From: Schlegelella_A sp038318385
GTDB taxonomy: Bacteria > Pseudomonadota > Gammaproteobacteria > Burkholderiales > Burkholderiaceae_C
Direction of reading: 5' to 3'
Length of the DNA: 64,000 nucleotides
Assembly (NCBI GenBank): GCA_038318385.1
Contig: JBBQCD010000017.1
Span: forward strand, 1-64,000
The position numbers and the translations under genes are program-made. The notes below the pieces were generated by a model, which ran no database searches, was not told where the DNA came from, and saw only the letters and a list, made by a program, of their open reading frames with translations. Positions 39,613 through 49,500 of this stretch are shown here, piece after piece. The number at the start of each line of letters is the position of its first letter. Position 1 is the stretch's first letter.

Positions 39613-40525
39613 CTTCTTCTCCAGCGGCTGGTCGATCTTCGTCGCCGCGGCGACGATCGTCTCCCTGATCGCCTGCCTGGTGCTGCTGTTCGGCGCGAGC
39701 CGCACCAAGGTCGTGCCCGGCGACAACACCTCCGGCCACGTCTGGGACGGTGACCTGCGAGAACTGAACAACCCCTTGCCGCGCTGGTGGATGATCCTCT
39801 TCGTCGTCACCGTGATCTTCGCAGGCGTCTATCTCGCCCTGTACCCCGGCCTCGGTTCGGCGACGGGCTACTGGAACTGGTCCTCGGTCGGCGAGCACCG
39901 TGCGGAGGTGGCGAGCGGGCAGGCCGAACTGGCCCCGCTTTATGCGCGCTTCAACGGCATGGCGCCGGAAGCGCTGGCGCGCGATCCGCAGGCGCACGCG
40001 CTCGGCGAGCGACTCTTCGTCAACAACTGCGCGACCTGCCACGGCTCGGACGCGCGCGGCAGCAAGGGCTTCCCGAATCTCACCGATACCGACTGGCTGT
40101 GGGGCGGCGCGCCCGAGCGTATCGCCGAAACCATCCGCGAGGGCCGCAACGGCCAGATGCCGCCGATGGCTGCAGCGGTGGGCAACGCCGAGGACGTGCG
40201 CCAGGTCGCCAACTACGTGCTGAGCTTGTCGAGGAGCCCGCACAACTCCCTGCTGGCGCAACTCGGCAAGCCGAAGTTCACGGCCTGCGCGGCTTGCCAC
40301 GGCGTGGACGGCAAGGGCAACCAGGCCCTCGGAGCGCCCAATCTCAGCGACAACGTCTGGCTGCACGGCTGGGGCGAGGACGCCATCGTGCGCATGGTCA
40401 ACGAGGGCAGGCTCAACGTGATGCCGGCGCACAAGGACCGTCTCAGCGACGACCAGATCCGGATCCTGGCCGCCTACGTCTGGAGCCTGTCGCAGCCCGT
40501 CGCGGCGGCACGCGTCTCCCCGTAG
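39605..40525 (+). CDS. ccoP: cbb3-type cytochrome c oxidase subunit III (CcoP)
   Basis: This 306-residue di-haem cytochrome c has an N-terminal hairpin of two membrane helices, then periplasmic domains with haem sites CATCH (about residue 143) and CAACH (about residue 230). Methionine ligands lie in GQMPPMA and LNVMPAHK. It takes electrons from soluble cytochromes c. The start MSDFFSSGWSIFV overlaps ccoQ. Confidence 0.98.
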   Translation: MSDFFSSGWSIFVAAATIVSLIACLVLLFGASRTKVVPGDNTSGHVWDGDLRELNNPLPRWWMILFVVTVIFAGVYLALYPGLGSATGYWNWSSVGEHRAEVASGQAELAPLYARFNGMAPEALARDPQAHALGERLFVNNCATCHGSDARGSKGFPNLTDTDWLWGGAPERIAETIREGRNGQMPPMAAAVGNAEDVRQVANYVLSLSRSPHNSLLAQLGKPKFTACAACHGVDGKGNQALGAPNLSDNVWLHGWGEDAIVRMVNEGRLNVMPAHKDRLSDDQIRILAAYVWSLSQPVAAARVSP

Positions 40526-40538
40526 CGGACACCCCCTC

Positions 40539-41981
40539 ATGGCAGCCGCACGACCCGTCATTCCCATCGCCGCGGTCGATGCAGACGGCGCAGCCGTCTC
40601 GATGTACACGTCGGACGCGGCCATACAGCCGCGCTCGGTGCACGGCTGGTTCGCTGCCTGGCGCTGGGTGCTGGTGTGGGCGACGCAGCTGGTGTTCTAC
40701 GGCCTGCCATGGCTGACCTGGAACGGCCGCCCGGCGGTCCTGTTCGACCTGGGTGCGCGCCGTTTCTACATCTTCAACCTGGTGCTGTACCCGCAGGATC
40801 TGATCTACCTCACCGGCCTGCTGGTCATCAGCGCCTATGCGCTCTTCCTCTTCACCGCGGTCGCGGGGCGACTGTGGTGCGGCTACGCCTGTCCGCAGAC
40901 CGTGTACACCGAGATCTTCATGTGGGTCGAGCACCGCTTCGAGGGCGACAGGCCGGCGCGCATGAAGCTCGATGCCGGGCCGTGGAACGCGCGCAAGCTG
41001 TGGCGCCGTGGTGGCAAGCATGTCGTGTGGATCGCCATCGGACTCTTCACCGGCTTTACCTTCGTCGGCTACTTCACGCCGATCCGCAGCCTGGCTGCCG
41101 AGGTGGCGAGCGCGGGCCTCGGCCCCTGGGAGCTGTTCTGGATCCTTTTCTACGGCCTGGCGACCTACGGCAACGCCGGGTTCATGCGCGAGCAGGTCTG
41201 CAAGTACATGTGCCCCTACGCACGCTTTCAGAGCGCGATGTTCGATCACGACACGCTGATCATCAGCTACGACGAGAAGCGCGGCGAGCCACGTGGCTCG
41301 CGCTCGCGCAGCGCCGACCGCAAGACGCTCGGCCTCGGCGACTGCGTCGATTGCACGATCTGCGTGCAGGTCTGCCCGACCGGCATCGACATCCGCAAGG
41401 GCCTGCAGTACGAGTGCATCGGCTGCGCTGCCTGCATCGACGCCTGCGACAGCGTGATGGACAAGATGGACTACCCGCGCGGGCTGATCCGCTATGCGAC
41501 GCAGCGGGGGCTGTCCGAGGGTCGCTCCGGCCTCGACTACGCGCGCATCCTGCGACCGCGGGTACTGATCTACAGCGCGGTTCTGCTGCTGATCGTGGCT
41601 GCGTTCGTGACGACGCTCGCGTTGCGCAAGCCGATGCGCGTCGACGTCGTGCGTGATCGCGGCTCGCTGGCCCGCCTAGTCGAGGACGGCCGGATCGAGA
41701 ACGTCTACCGGTTGCAGGTGATGAATGCCACGGAGTCGCCGCAGCACTATGCGGTCGAGGCCACCGGTATCGACGGGGCCCGGGTCGTGGTGCGCAGCCC
41801 GATCGCGCTTGATGCCGCCGAGACCCGCTGGGTCCCCGTGGCCGTGCAGATCGGCCCTGTGCAGGCGCAGGCGCTCCAGCCCGGCGCTCACCGGATCGAG
41901 TTCCACATCACCCGCGTCGCCGAGGCGGGAGACCCCGCCGTCAGCGTCACCGAACGCTCGACCTTCATCGTGCCGCGTTGA
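40539..41981 (+). CDS. ccoG: Cytochrome c oxidase accessory protein CcoG (RdxA/FixG type)
   Basis: This 480-residue membrane protein has about five helices and two [4Fe-4S] binding motifs, CVDCTICVQVCP and CIGCAACIDACD, plus the earlier segment LWCGYACPQTVYTEIFMWVE. It has a C-terminal periplasmic immunoglobulin-like domain. CcoG is thought to reduce copper for cbb3 assembly. It follows ccoP with 13 bp. Confidence 0.97.
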   Translation: MAAARPVIPIAAVDADGAAVSMYTSDAAIQPRSVHGWFAAWRWVLVWATQLVFYGLPWLTWNGRPAVLFDLGARRFYIFNLVLYPQDLIYLTGLLVISAYALFLFTAVAGRLWCGYACPQTVYTEIFMWVEHRFEGDRPARMKLDAGPWNARKLWRRGGKHVVWIAIGLFTGFTFVGYFTPIRSLAAEVASAGLGPWELFWILFYGLATYGNAGFMREQVCKYMCPYARFQSAMFDHDTLIISYDEKRGEPRGSRSRSADRKTLGLGDCVDCTICVQVCPTGIDIRKGLQYECIGCAACIDACDSVMDKMDYPRGLIRYATQRGLSEGRSGLDYARILRPRVLIYSAVLLLIVAAFVTTLALRKPMRVDVVRDRGSLARLVEDGRIENVYRLQVMNATESPQHYAVEATGIDGARVVVRSPIALDAAETRWVPVAVQIGPVQAQALQPGAHRIEFHITRVAEAGDPAVSVTERSTFIVPR

Positions 41982-41998
41982 TTCACCAGGAAGCTGCC

Positions 41999-42265
41999 AT
42001 GCAACCGACCGCTCCTCCGATCCCGATCCCGAGTGCGAGCCCGAGTGCGAGTCCTGTTCCGGCGCCGGAGCCCTGGTGGCGCTATCCCTTCATGTGGCTG
42101 GTCGTTGGCGGGCCGCTCGCGGTCGTGATCGCGGGAACGGCCACCGCGGTGATCGCGGTGCGTGGCGCTGATCCGGTTCTGCACGTCGACTCGACGCCGC
42201 TCTCCCACGGTGGCTCTCCTGCGATGCAGGCGCGCAACCATGCCGCCACGCCGGCCGAACCCTGA
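41999..42265 (+). CDS. Short FixH-like membrane protein
   Basis: This 88-residue protein begins with a Pro/Ser-rich segment with a PSASPSASP repeat, encoded by a 12-bp tandem repeat. The FixH-like core PWWRYPFMWLVVGGPLAVVI followed by GTATAVIAVRGADP is one membrane helix. It lacks the periplasmic domain of full FixH proteins (about 150-170 residues), so the FixH name is tentative. CAGGAAG precedes the ATG. Position after ccoG is exactly where fixH usually lies. Confidence 0.75.
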   Translation: MQPTAPPIPIPSASPSASPVPAPEPWWRYPFMWLVVGGPLAVVIAGTATAVIAVRGADPVLHVDSTPLSHGGSPAMQARNHAATPAEP

Positions 42266-42274
42266 TCGCCAGCG

Positions 42275-42529
42275 ATGAAGCGACTCGCTCTGTGGGTGTT
42301 CTGGCCGTCGTTCCTGATGGCCGGGGTGATCGAGATGCTGGTCTTCAGCCTCGCCGATCCGCACGAGCTGCATGGCCTCGGGGGCGCTCTCGGCGACCTG
42401 TCGCCGACGGCCATCTACACGCTGGCCTTCTTCTGCTTCTGGATCATCGTCGCGGTCGCGTCGGGGCTCACGCTGCTGCTCGCCACGCCCGACCCCGAGG
42501 CATCGGACCCCGGACGTCGCTGGCCATGA
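42275..42529 (+). CDS. Small two-helix membrane protein of the cco cluster
   Basis: This 84-residue protein has two hydrophobic helices: LALWVFWPSFLMAGVIEMLV and IYTLAFFCFWIIVAVASGLT. It lies 9 bp after the FixH-like gene and 55 bp before the TauE/SafE-like gene. I recognise no named family. The position suggests a role in oxidase assembly. Confidence 0.75.
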   Translation: MKRLALWVFWPSFLMAGVIEMLVFSLADPHELHGLGGALGDLSPTAIYTLAFFCFWIIVAVASGLTLLLATPDPEASDPGRRWP

Positions 42530-42584
42530 AGCGAGGGGGCCATGCGGCTCCAGCGAGTCGGAGCCGTTCGACCAGGGCTGCAGG

Positions 42585-43310
42585 GTGAACTTGTCGCTGG
42601 TCGTCGCCGGCGGGCTGATGGGCCTGGCGAGCACGCCGCACTGTGCCGCGATGTGCGCCGCGCCATGCGCCGCGATCACCCGGAGCTGCGACCCGCAGCG
42701 TCCCGCGAGGGTGCTGGCGGCCTGGCACGTCGGCAGGCTGGTCGCCTACGCGGCGGCCGGCGCCGCAGCGGCGGGCAGCGCGGGTCTGCTCGCCCGCGCG
42801 GCAGAAGCGAGCGCGATCGTGCGTCCGTTCTGGACGCTGCTGCAGGTCGCCGTCATCCTCCTCGGGCTGGCCTTGCTCTGGACGGGACGCACGCCGCTCT
42901 GGCTCGACGGGCTCGCGCAACGCATCGGCGCTGCCGTGCGACCGCGCCGCGATGTCGTCCGCCTGTCGCCACGGGGGGGTGCGAGCAGGGCGGCACTCAC
43001 CGGACTGGCCTGGGTCGCGCTGCCGTGCGGCGTGCTCTACGCGGCGCTCGCGGTCGCGGCGCTCGCCGACGGGCCGGCACTCGGCGCCGCGGTGATGGCG
43101 GCCTTTGCCGGGGGTTCCGCCTTCGGGCTCGTGGGCGGTCCGTGGATCTGGCAACGCCTGGCCCGGGTCGAACGGGTCGCGACGTTGCGGCTGGCCGGGG
43201 CCTTGCTGGCGCTCGGCAGTGGCTGGGCTCTCTGGCACGGCATGGGCGCACCGGGGGCAGCGTGGTGCCTCGACCTGGCGATGGCGACGCGGCTCGCGGT
43301 CTTTCGCTGA
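42585..43310 (+). CDS. Sulfite exporter TauE/SafE (UreH-like) family membrane protein
   Basis: This 241-residue protein has about six membrane helices. It starts at GTG 42585 (MNLSLVVAGGLMGLASTPHC), with cysteines in PHCAAMCAAPCAAI and the repeat GLAWVALPCGVLYAALAVAA. This subgroup sits at the end of many cco clusters and is probably involved in copper delivery or cytochrome assembly rather than sulfite export. It ends the co-directional cco cluster. Confidence 0.88.
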   Translation: MNLSLVVAGGLMGLASTPHCAAMCAAPCAAITRSCDPQRPARVLAAWHVGRLVAYAAAGAAAAGSAGLLARAAEASAIVRPFWTLLQVAVILLGLALLWTGRTPLWLDGLAQRIGAAVRPRRDVVRLSPRGGASRAALTGLAWVALPCGVLYAALAVAALADGPALGAAVMAAFAGGSAFGLVGGPWIWQRLARVERVATLRLAGALLALGSGWALWHGMGAPGAAWCLDLAMATRLAVFR

Positions 43311-43578
43311 CGCGCGCGAGGCGCTGCGTCATTCTCGAGCCCACTGCACTTCGCCGGGCACACCCCTGCGAGCTCTCCCCGAGGACGACGGCGCGCCCTC
43401 ACGCATGTCCGTCGGTGAGGGCTGCGCTCAGTTAAAGGATCTGAAAACTCATGGATCAGATCGACAGGGTATTTACGGAGAATAAAAGTTAATACCGGCA
43501 ATTACATTGCCATTTAGGCAGTGCGAACAGCACGCTGCGCCGGCCTCGCGATGGGCTCAAAACGCACAGGAGACTGAC

Positions 43579-45447
43579 ATGACTCGACTCTCGGAGCTTC
43601 GCTGGGTTCTCGCCGCTGCGCTCGCCGTGGGCGGCGCGGCAGGATGCGGTGGGGGCGGCGATTCTTCTACTCCTGCACCTGCTCCAGCCCCTGCACCAGC
43701 GCCCGCAGCCCTGCTCAACAATCCCGATCCCGCGAGCGGCTGTGCTGCCTTTGCGACGATGGCAACCGCGCTGTCGGCGACTGGCATGCAGGTGGCCATT
43801 ACCTCAGCGACGCTGCGCACCACGGCGACTGCAGATGCCTCCGGCAATTACCAGCCGTATTGCGCTGTCGTCGGCACGATCAATGGCGGCCGCGTAGGAA
43901 CCAAGGTCGCCGGCCAGACAGATGCGCAGACCACTTACGCGATCGGCTTCCAGATAAACCTGCCAAGCACCTGGAACGGCAAGCTGTTCTTCGGCGGCGG
44001 TGGCGGCTCCAATGGTTCGATATCGAACACGACCGGCACTGTAACCAACGGAGAAGCCGTCAACCCGTTGCTCCTGGGCTACGCGACCGCTTCCAACGAC
44101 ACTGGCCACAACAACGGCATCAACAGCGATAGCAATAACGCTGGGGCCGCCGCCTTCGGCATCGATCAGCAGGCTCGCGTCGACTTCGGTTACAACGGGA
44201 TCGGCGTCACCAAGCAGCTCAGCAACGCTCTGATTTCGCGCTACTACGGCAAGGCGCAGACGCACTCCTACTTCGTCGGCTGCTCGGAAGGCGGGCGGGA
44301 GGCGATGATGGTTGCGCAGCGCTATGGCGGCCAGTTCAATGGCATCGTCGCTGGCGACCCAGGCTCCGACTTGCCGAAGGCGTGGCTGGGTGAGGCGTGG
44401 AACACGCAGCAATTCGCCAACGCCGCGCAGGCGCAAGGCTACTTCGAGACCACTGGCCCGGGCGCCGGCGTCACCCCACTCATCAATGCCGCTGTCAAGC
44501 CGGCGCAGTGGACGGCGCTGCAGCAGGCGGTCTTGAACCAGTGCGACGCGGCCGACGGCCTGGCCGATGGCATGATCAACAAGACTTGCTCATTCGATGT
44601 CACGACCCTCACCTGCGGAGCGGCGGGGGCGCCCGCCGATTGTTTGCTTCCCGCCCAGGTGACGGCGCTGCAGAAGGTTATGGGCGGTGCCAAGAACTCC
44701 ACCGGCACTTCGCTCTATGCGGACTGGCCCTGGGACGCGGGTATCGGCCGCTCGGGCTGGCTTTCCTGGAACACCGGCAACTACAGCACGACCGGCACCA
44801 ACACTGCGATCAACGTCACTCTCGGCGGCGGCGCGGGTCCGTTGATCTTCACGACCCCGCCGACGATCGGCCTCGCCACCGCGAACTCGCTTGTCCAGTA
44901 CGAGCTCAACTTCAACTTCGATACCGACACTGCCAAGCTCACCGCGACGACGCCCACCTATCCGGTGGCGCCGCTCGACTTCATGGGCACTCACTCGACT
45001 GACCTCTCGGCCTTCAAGGCGAATGGCGGAAAGATGATCCTGTACCACGGCCGCGGCGATCCGGTGTTCTCGTTCAACTACACCGCCGGCTGGATCGATT
45101 CGCTGAGCCTGACGCCAGCGAACGGAACGGTGAAGGACTTTGTGCGCCTGTTCGGTGTGCCGGGAATGAACCATTGCAGCGGCGGCCCGGCGACGGACGT
45201 CATTCCAGTCTTCACCGCGATGGTCGATTGGGTCGAGAAGGGCCAGGCGCCGGATAGCATCGTCGCCGCGTCGAACACGGCAGCGCCCGCGACTTACGGC
45301 TGGACCTTGCCGGCCGGCGCGACGACGCGGGTGCGCCCGCTCTGCCCGTATCCGCAGTACGCGCGCTACATTGGTGCGACCGGAACGAGCGCTGCGGCGC
45401 TGGCAGCGCAGAACAATCCAAGCAGCTACGTCTGCACGACGCTCTGA
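43579..45447 (+). CDS. Tannase/feruloyl-esterase family lipoprotein
   Basis: This 622-residue secreted esterase has a lipoprotein signal (RWVLAAALAVGGAAGC, lipobox cysteine near residue 23) followed by a Gly stretch and a PAPAPAPAPAP linker. The catalytic domain has the serine elbow GCSEGGREAMMVAQRYG, an acid region HGRGDPVFSFNYTAGW and the histidine region FGVPGMNHCSGGP; the flanking Cys in GCSEGG and HCSGG are the disulfide pair seen in tannases. AGGAG precedes the ATG at 43579. The likely substrates are phenolic esters such as gallate or ferulate esters. Base usage is less GC-biased than its neighbours, which hints at transfer. Confidence 0.9.
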   Translation: MTRLSELRWVLAAALAVGGAAGCGGGGDSSTPAPAPAPAPAPAALLNNPDPASGCAAFATMATALSATGMQVAITSATLRTTATADASGNYQPYCAVVGTINGGRVGTKVAGQTDAQTTYAIGFQINLPSTWNGKLFFGGGGGSNGSISNTTGTVTNGEAVNPLLLGYATASNDTGHNNGINSDSNNAGAAAFGIDQQARVDFGYNGIGVTKQLSNALISRYYGKAQTHSYFVGCSEGGREAMMVAQRYGGQFNGIVAGDPGSDLPKAWLGEAWNTQQFANAAQAQGYFETTGPGAGVTPLINAAVKPAQWTALQQAVLNQCDAADGLADGMINKTCSFDVTTLTCGAAGAPADCLLPAQVTALQKVMGGAKNSTGTSLYADWPWDAGIGRSGWLSWNTGNYSTTGTNTAINVTLGGGAGPLIFTTPPTIGLATANSLVQYELNFNFDTDTAKLTATTPTYPVAPLDFMGTHSTDLSAFKANGGKMILYHGRGDPVFSFNYTAGWIDSLSLTPANGTVKDFVRLFGVPGMNHCSGGPATDVIPVFTAMVDWVEKGQAPDSIVAASNTAAPATYGWTLPAGATTRVRPLCPYPQYARYIGATGTSAAALAAQNNPSSYVCTTL

Positions 45448-45484
45448 TACGTCTGCTCTGCATTTACACTTCGAGTTGGGCTTC

Positions 45485-45505
45485 GCGCCGCCGCTTCGGC
45501 GGCGC
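45485..45505 (+). terminator. Rho-independent terminator after the esterase gene
   Basis: A perfect 9-bp stem GCGCCGCCG with loop CTT and arm CGGCGGCGC is followed by GCCCGTTTT. It lies 38 bp after the esterase stop, before the marR-like gene, so the two are probably separate transcripts. Confidence 0.75.
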
Positions 45506-45529
45506 GCCCGTTTTCCAGATCGGAAGTCG

Positions 45530-46051
45530 ATGCCGCGTCCTGCCCGTGCGCTCAATACCGCCAGCGGTGTCGATGGCGTGGACCGGACCCGCCGCGAGAC
45601 GATATTTCCCGGTGGTCTCGACCACGGCCCCATGCAGAAGCTCCTCGGATACAACCTAGCCCAGGCCACGATTCCGAGTCTCAGAATTTTTGCCAAGCGC
45701 ATCGGCGAGCCATTTCAGCTGCGCCGCCTCGACTTCACGATCTTGATGTTGGTTGCCGCCAACCCGGGCGCGACGCAGCGTCAGCTGTCGCTTGCTCTGG
45801 ACGTCTCAGCGCCGCGCCTGACGCTGGTCTGCGACAAGCTCGAAGAGCGCGAACTGATCACGCGAACTCGTAGCGAAGACGATCGGCGCAAGCAATACAT
45901 CGCCCTCACGCGCAAGGGCGTAGCGCTGGTGAAGAAGGCTGATCACGTCGCCGACAACATGGAAAGGGAGTTGCTTGGGCACCTGACCGAGCTCGAGCGA
46001 ACACTGTTGTTCCAGTTGCTCGAGAAGGTAGCGATCCATCGCCGCGTCTAG
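45530..46051 (+). CDS. MarR-family transcriptional regulator
   Basis: This 173-residue regulator has a winged helix: LDFTILMLVAANPGATQRQL, then the recognition helix in LALDVSAPRLTLVCDKLE, and the wing RTRSEDDRRKQYIALTRKG. The C-terminal helices form the dimer interface. I chose the ATG at 45530; an alternative ATG at 45632 (MQKLLGYNLAQ) would remove a poorly conserved N-terminus. MarR proteins near phenolic esterases often respond to the phenolic product, so it may regulate the esterase gene upstream; this is inference. Confidence 0.9.
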   Translation: MPRPARALNTASGVDGVDRTRRETIFPGGLDHGPMQKLLGYNLAQATIPSLRIFAKRIGEPFQLRRLDFTILMLVAANPGATQRQLSLALDVSAPRLTLVCDKLEERELITRTRSEDDRRKQYIALTRKGVALVKKADHVADNMERELLGHLTELERTLLFQLLEKVAIHRRV

Positions 46052-46256
46052 AGGGAAAGCGCAAGCGAGCTTCCAGACGTGTCGGAGCGGTTGGCGCATC
46101 AAGGGCGTCGCGCAGCGGGTCGACTTCTGCTCACCGCGGCCCTGGCTTCGGTGCGATGGGGCAGCGCATGTCCGCTGCGTTCAGCATCGGCGGATGCAGA
46201 TCGCAGCGCAGCAGGTTCTGTCCGCACCGTGCGTGCGGGCACCCGGACGCAACCGA

Positions 46257-46520
46257 TCAGAAGCAGGGGACCTTGCGCCCCGACATGTCGTAGCACGTCC
46301 TCAGGGCCATCAACTCGCCGCCCGCGCCCCCGCCGCCTCCCTTCTGGACAAGACCGACGCGAACCTCGACGTTGAGGAGCGCAGAGTCGGTCGTGGTCCC
46401 CGAAGAATCGAGCTGGTTGACGGCGATCTCTCGGCTGCCGCCGCCAAGACTCTCGGTGGCGAGAATCTTGCCGGTGTTGCTGATGTAGATGGCCAGGGCG
46501 ATGTTGTTGACGGTGGGCAT
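46257..46520 (-). CDS. Small Gly-rich protein with a two-cysteine C-terminal tail
   Basis: This 87-residue protein is well supported as a gene by AGAGGAAG directly upstream of its ATG and by its position 53 bp after the FecR-TPR-barrel gene. It reads MPTVNNIALAIYISNTGKIL, then beta-strand-like alternating residues (SALLNVEVRVGLVQK), then GGGGGAGGELMALRTCYD and a final CYDMSGRKVPCF. It has no signal peptide and no known domain that I recognise. The GAGG site followed by an 18-residue tail with two cysteines resembles a double-glycine leader peptide, but no peptidase-ABC transporter is nearby. The function is unknown; a small partner or substrate of the barrel protein is possible. Confidence 0.7.
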   Translation of the reverse strand: MPTVNNIALAIYISNTGKILATESLGGGSREIAVNQLDSSGTTTDSALLNVEVRVGLVQKGGGGGAGGELMALRTCYDMSGRKVPCF

Positions 46521-46573
46521 GGCTTCCTCTTTCAGGTAAATCGCTTCACATCGAAGCGGGACAGGGACGGGGA

Positions 46574-49500
46574 TCAGAACGAGGCGGACATCCGCGCCAG
46601 GAGCGTCCTGCGCGGCGAAATCCTCGGTGCGGAAAAGGCATCGATCTCCTGGTACCGGAAGCGTCGATCGAACAGGTTCTTCGCTTCGACGGAGACGGAA
46701 GCGTTGCGGCTGGCGAATTGGTACGCGAGCGAGACGTTGGCCACCACGAGGCCACTCTTGCCATCGACGACATCGTTTGCCGGATCGACGTATCTGACGC
46801 GCTGGTTCACGTAGATCGCTTCGAGCACCGCCGACCAGGTGGTGGGCCCATTGAAGCGCAACGCGAGGGGGACGATGACGGAGCGGATGTCCGTGAACGC
46901 CTCGTTGCCGGGATTGTCTTCAGGTCGCTGCAGGCGCTCGTACTGAAGCTCTGTCGTGAGCGTCGTCCGGGTGTTCAGCACGCGATAGACGTAGGCCTTG
47001 GCGAAGCGCTCGTTCCAGTCGGAATACGGCTCCCCGGGAAAGTTGGGGACCTTGGACTTGCGGGCCGACACCTCGGCGCCTGCGAAGGTCTTCGTGGAGA
47101 AGGCGTGGTGCAGCGCCACGCCGAGGCGCCGCGACAGCGTTCCGTTGGGATCGTCGAAGACCTGGTTGAAGCCCAGGACCTGCGAGGGCTGGAGCGTCTG
47201 ATTCGCGTCGAAGCTGCGCTTGATCGTCTTGAACCAGGTCGCTCGAAGGGTGGTGTCGCTGGACAAGGTCCACAGAAGCCCGAACTTGGGGTTGGTCTTC
47301 GAGACCCGGAAGCCCGCCTGCTCGAAGGTGTCCTGACTCAGCCCGACCACCGGGCGCAGTCCCCAGGGCAGGCTCGTGAAGACTGCGAGTGCGTAGAGGC
47401 TGTGGCCCTTCTCGTCGCTGTTGGCGCTGCCGCCGGGATCTTCGAGGACGACGCGGTTGAGGTACGTCGCGAATCCGGTCGTGAGGTGCCACGCAGCCGT
47501 CTTGTGCAGATACTGGATCTCGCCGGCATCGATGTGCTCGTGATCCTCGAAGAAGTTGTCGGGGTCCGGTTTCGCGAACAGCCTCTCCCGGGACGTGCCC
47601 GACAGTGCCGAGACGACGAGGTTGGAGCCCTGGTCGAATACGAAGATTCCGCCCACACGGGCCGATCGCCGCTTGAATTCGTCGCGGAGATTGCGGCTGA
47701 AGTCGTCGCTGTCGAATCGCAGGGACAGGTCGCCTTGGCTCGAGCTGTCATCGCGCAGTTCGGCCTGGATGCGCAGCGCGGGTGTCAGTCCGACCTGCAG
47801 GAACGCATCGTAGGTACCCCGTTTCAGATCGTTGTTTTCGCGCAGCCCCTTCGTCTCGTAGTGATACTGACCCACGCTGTATGCGATGTTCCCCGTCAGG
47901 ACCGAGGCAAAGACCTGCTCTCCGAGCGTGCGGTGAGTCCCGAACAGGCCGTCCACCTTGACGGCGAATTGGTCGCGACCGAACAGCGGCGTGAACTCGT
48001 GACTGCTGGCCTGCACCGGGCCGAGCTCTGCGAACACCTGCCGTCGGTCCGTCAGCAGCTCGGGTGAAATGGTGTTGAGGCCCAGGGGCTGCCGCAGCTG
48101 CGACTGGAACAGCTCACCCACGCGGGCACCTTCGCTGCGCACCTGGCCGTTGTAGGCGTCCGACAGGAAGCGGTGGGCAGAGGCATCGCCGGGCTCGAGG
48201 CTCAGAGACTTCACCGCTTCGAGCAATGCCAGCTGGTCGAAGCCGATCGCGCGATAGGTGCGTGCCAGGCTCACCCTGCGGGCCGCCTGATCCTGGTCGA
48301 GCAGCAGGCGTGAACGATAGACCGCCCGGTTGTCGTTGAGCTGGATCGACTTCTGGATATCGACCAGCGCTTCGGCGGGCCGGTTCTCGAGCTGCTTGAG
48401 GATGGCGCCGTAGAGCCACGGGGTCGGGTCCCGGGGATCGAAGTCCTTCGCCAGTGCGAACTGCGCCTCCGCCAGGCGATCCCTTCGTTCCTCGAAGTAC
48501 GCCTTGCCGAGGTAGCTTCGGACCAGAGAGCTTTCGGTGTCGAGGATGGCCGCGACCTCGATCTCCTGCCGGCCGCCGGCAAGATCACCCTCGCGGATCT
48601 TCGCCAATCCCAGCCCCAGCCGAGGCAGCGGATCGGCAGTGTCGAGTCGGATCGCCGTTTCGAAGGAATCCCTGGCACCCTGCGTCTCGAGTCGAACCAG
48701 GCGCACGAACCCAACCACGCTGTGAGCCCGTGAAAGGTTCGGATCCGATCGCGCAGCGTCCGTGGCCGCAGCGAGCGCGGCGTCCGAGTCGCCGATCGCA
48801 AGCTCCAGTTCCGCCAGCCGCGCCTTGCGCGACGCGTCCGGCGAAATGCTGTTGGCTCTGCGAACGCTGGCCAGGGCATCGGCAATCCGGAAGTCGGCCT
48901 GTTGCGCATAGGAGCGTGCGATCCAGGCCGTGGCCGAGGCGCTGTCGAGTCTCGTGGCCAGCTCGGAGTAGAGGTTCGCCGTTGTCTTGTCGCCCTGAGC
49001 CACGGCGATCGTCGCGAGCAGGGCGTAGGCCACCGCATCGGTCGGACGGCCTTGAAGGACATCGGCGGGCAACGCGGCTTCGAGTTTCCGCTTCGCCTCG
49101 TCGATGCGTCCGACCGCGAGCAGCCGGCTTGCGCACGCGATCACCGGCCGGGATGCCTGCGCGGACGAGATGACGGGCTCGACATGGAGGGTCCACACCA
49201 CGGCGTCTCGCGGGCGCACGACGACATCGCGTACCAGCCCTGTCGATGCGGTGGCCGCGGCGGATTCTCCGGCGACGAGAATGATGTCCGCGGTGCCGGC
49301 GTCATCGGAAGCGCGGACGCGACCCTCGTAGACCGTGATGCGGTCCGTGTCCGGCTGGCGGGAGGCTGCCCCCGCATCCCGCGGGCAGCTCGGATCCGCA
49401 AAGGCAGCGCTCTCCCGCTGCACCTCGACGAGAAATTCGGTGCCTTCGACGTTGGCGTTGATGTACGGCGTCTTCACCCGGAAAGGCCGGGGGGTGCGAC

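Noticed and set aside
42028..42060. A 12-bp tandem repeat encoding PSASPSASP
   Set aside because: It is only two units long and is a linker in the FixH-like protein, not a CRISPR or a regulatory array.
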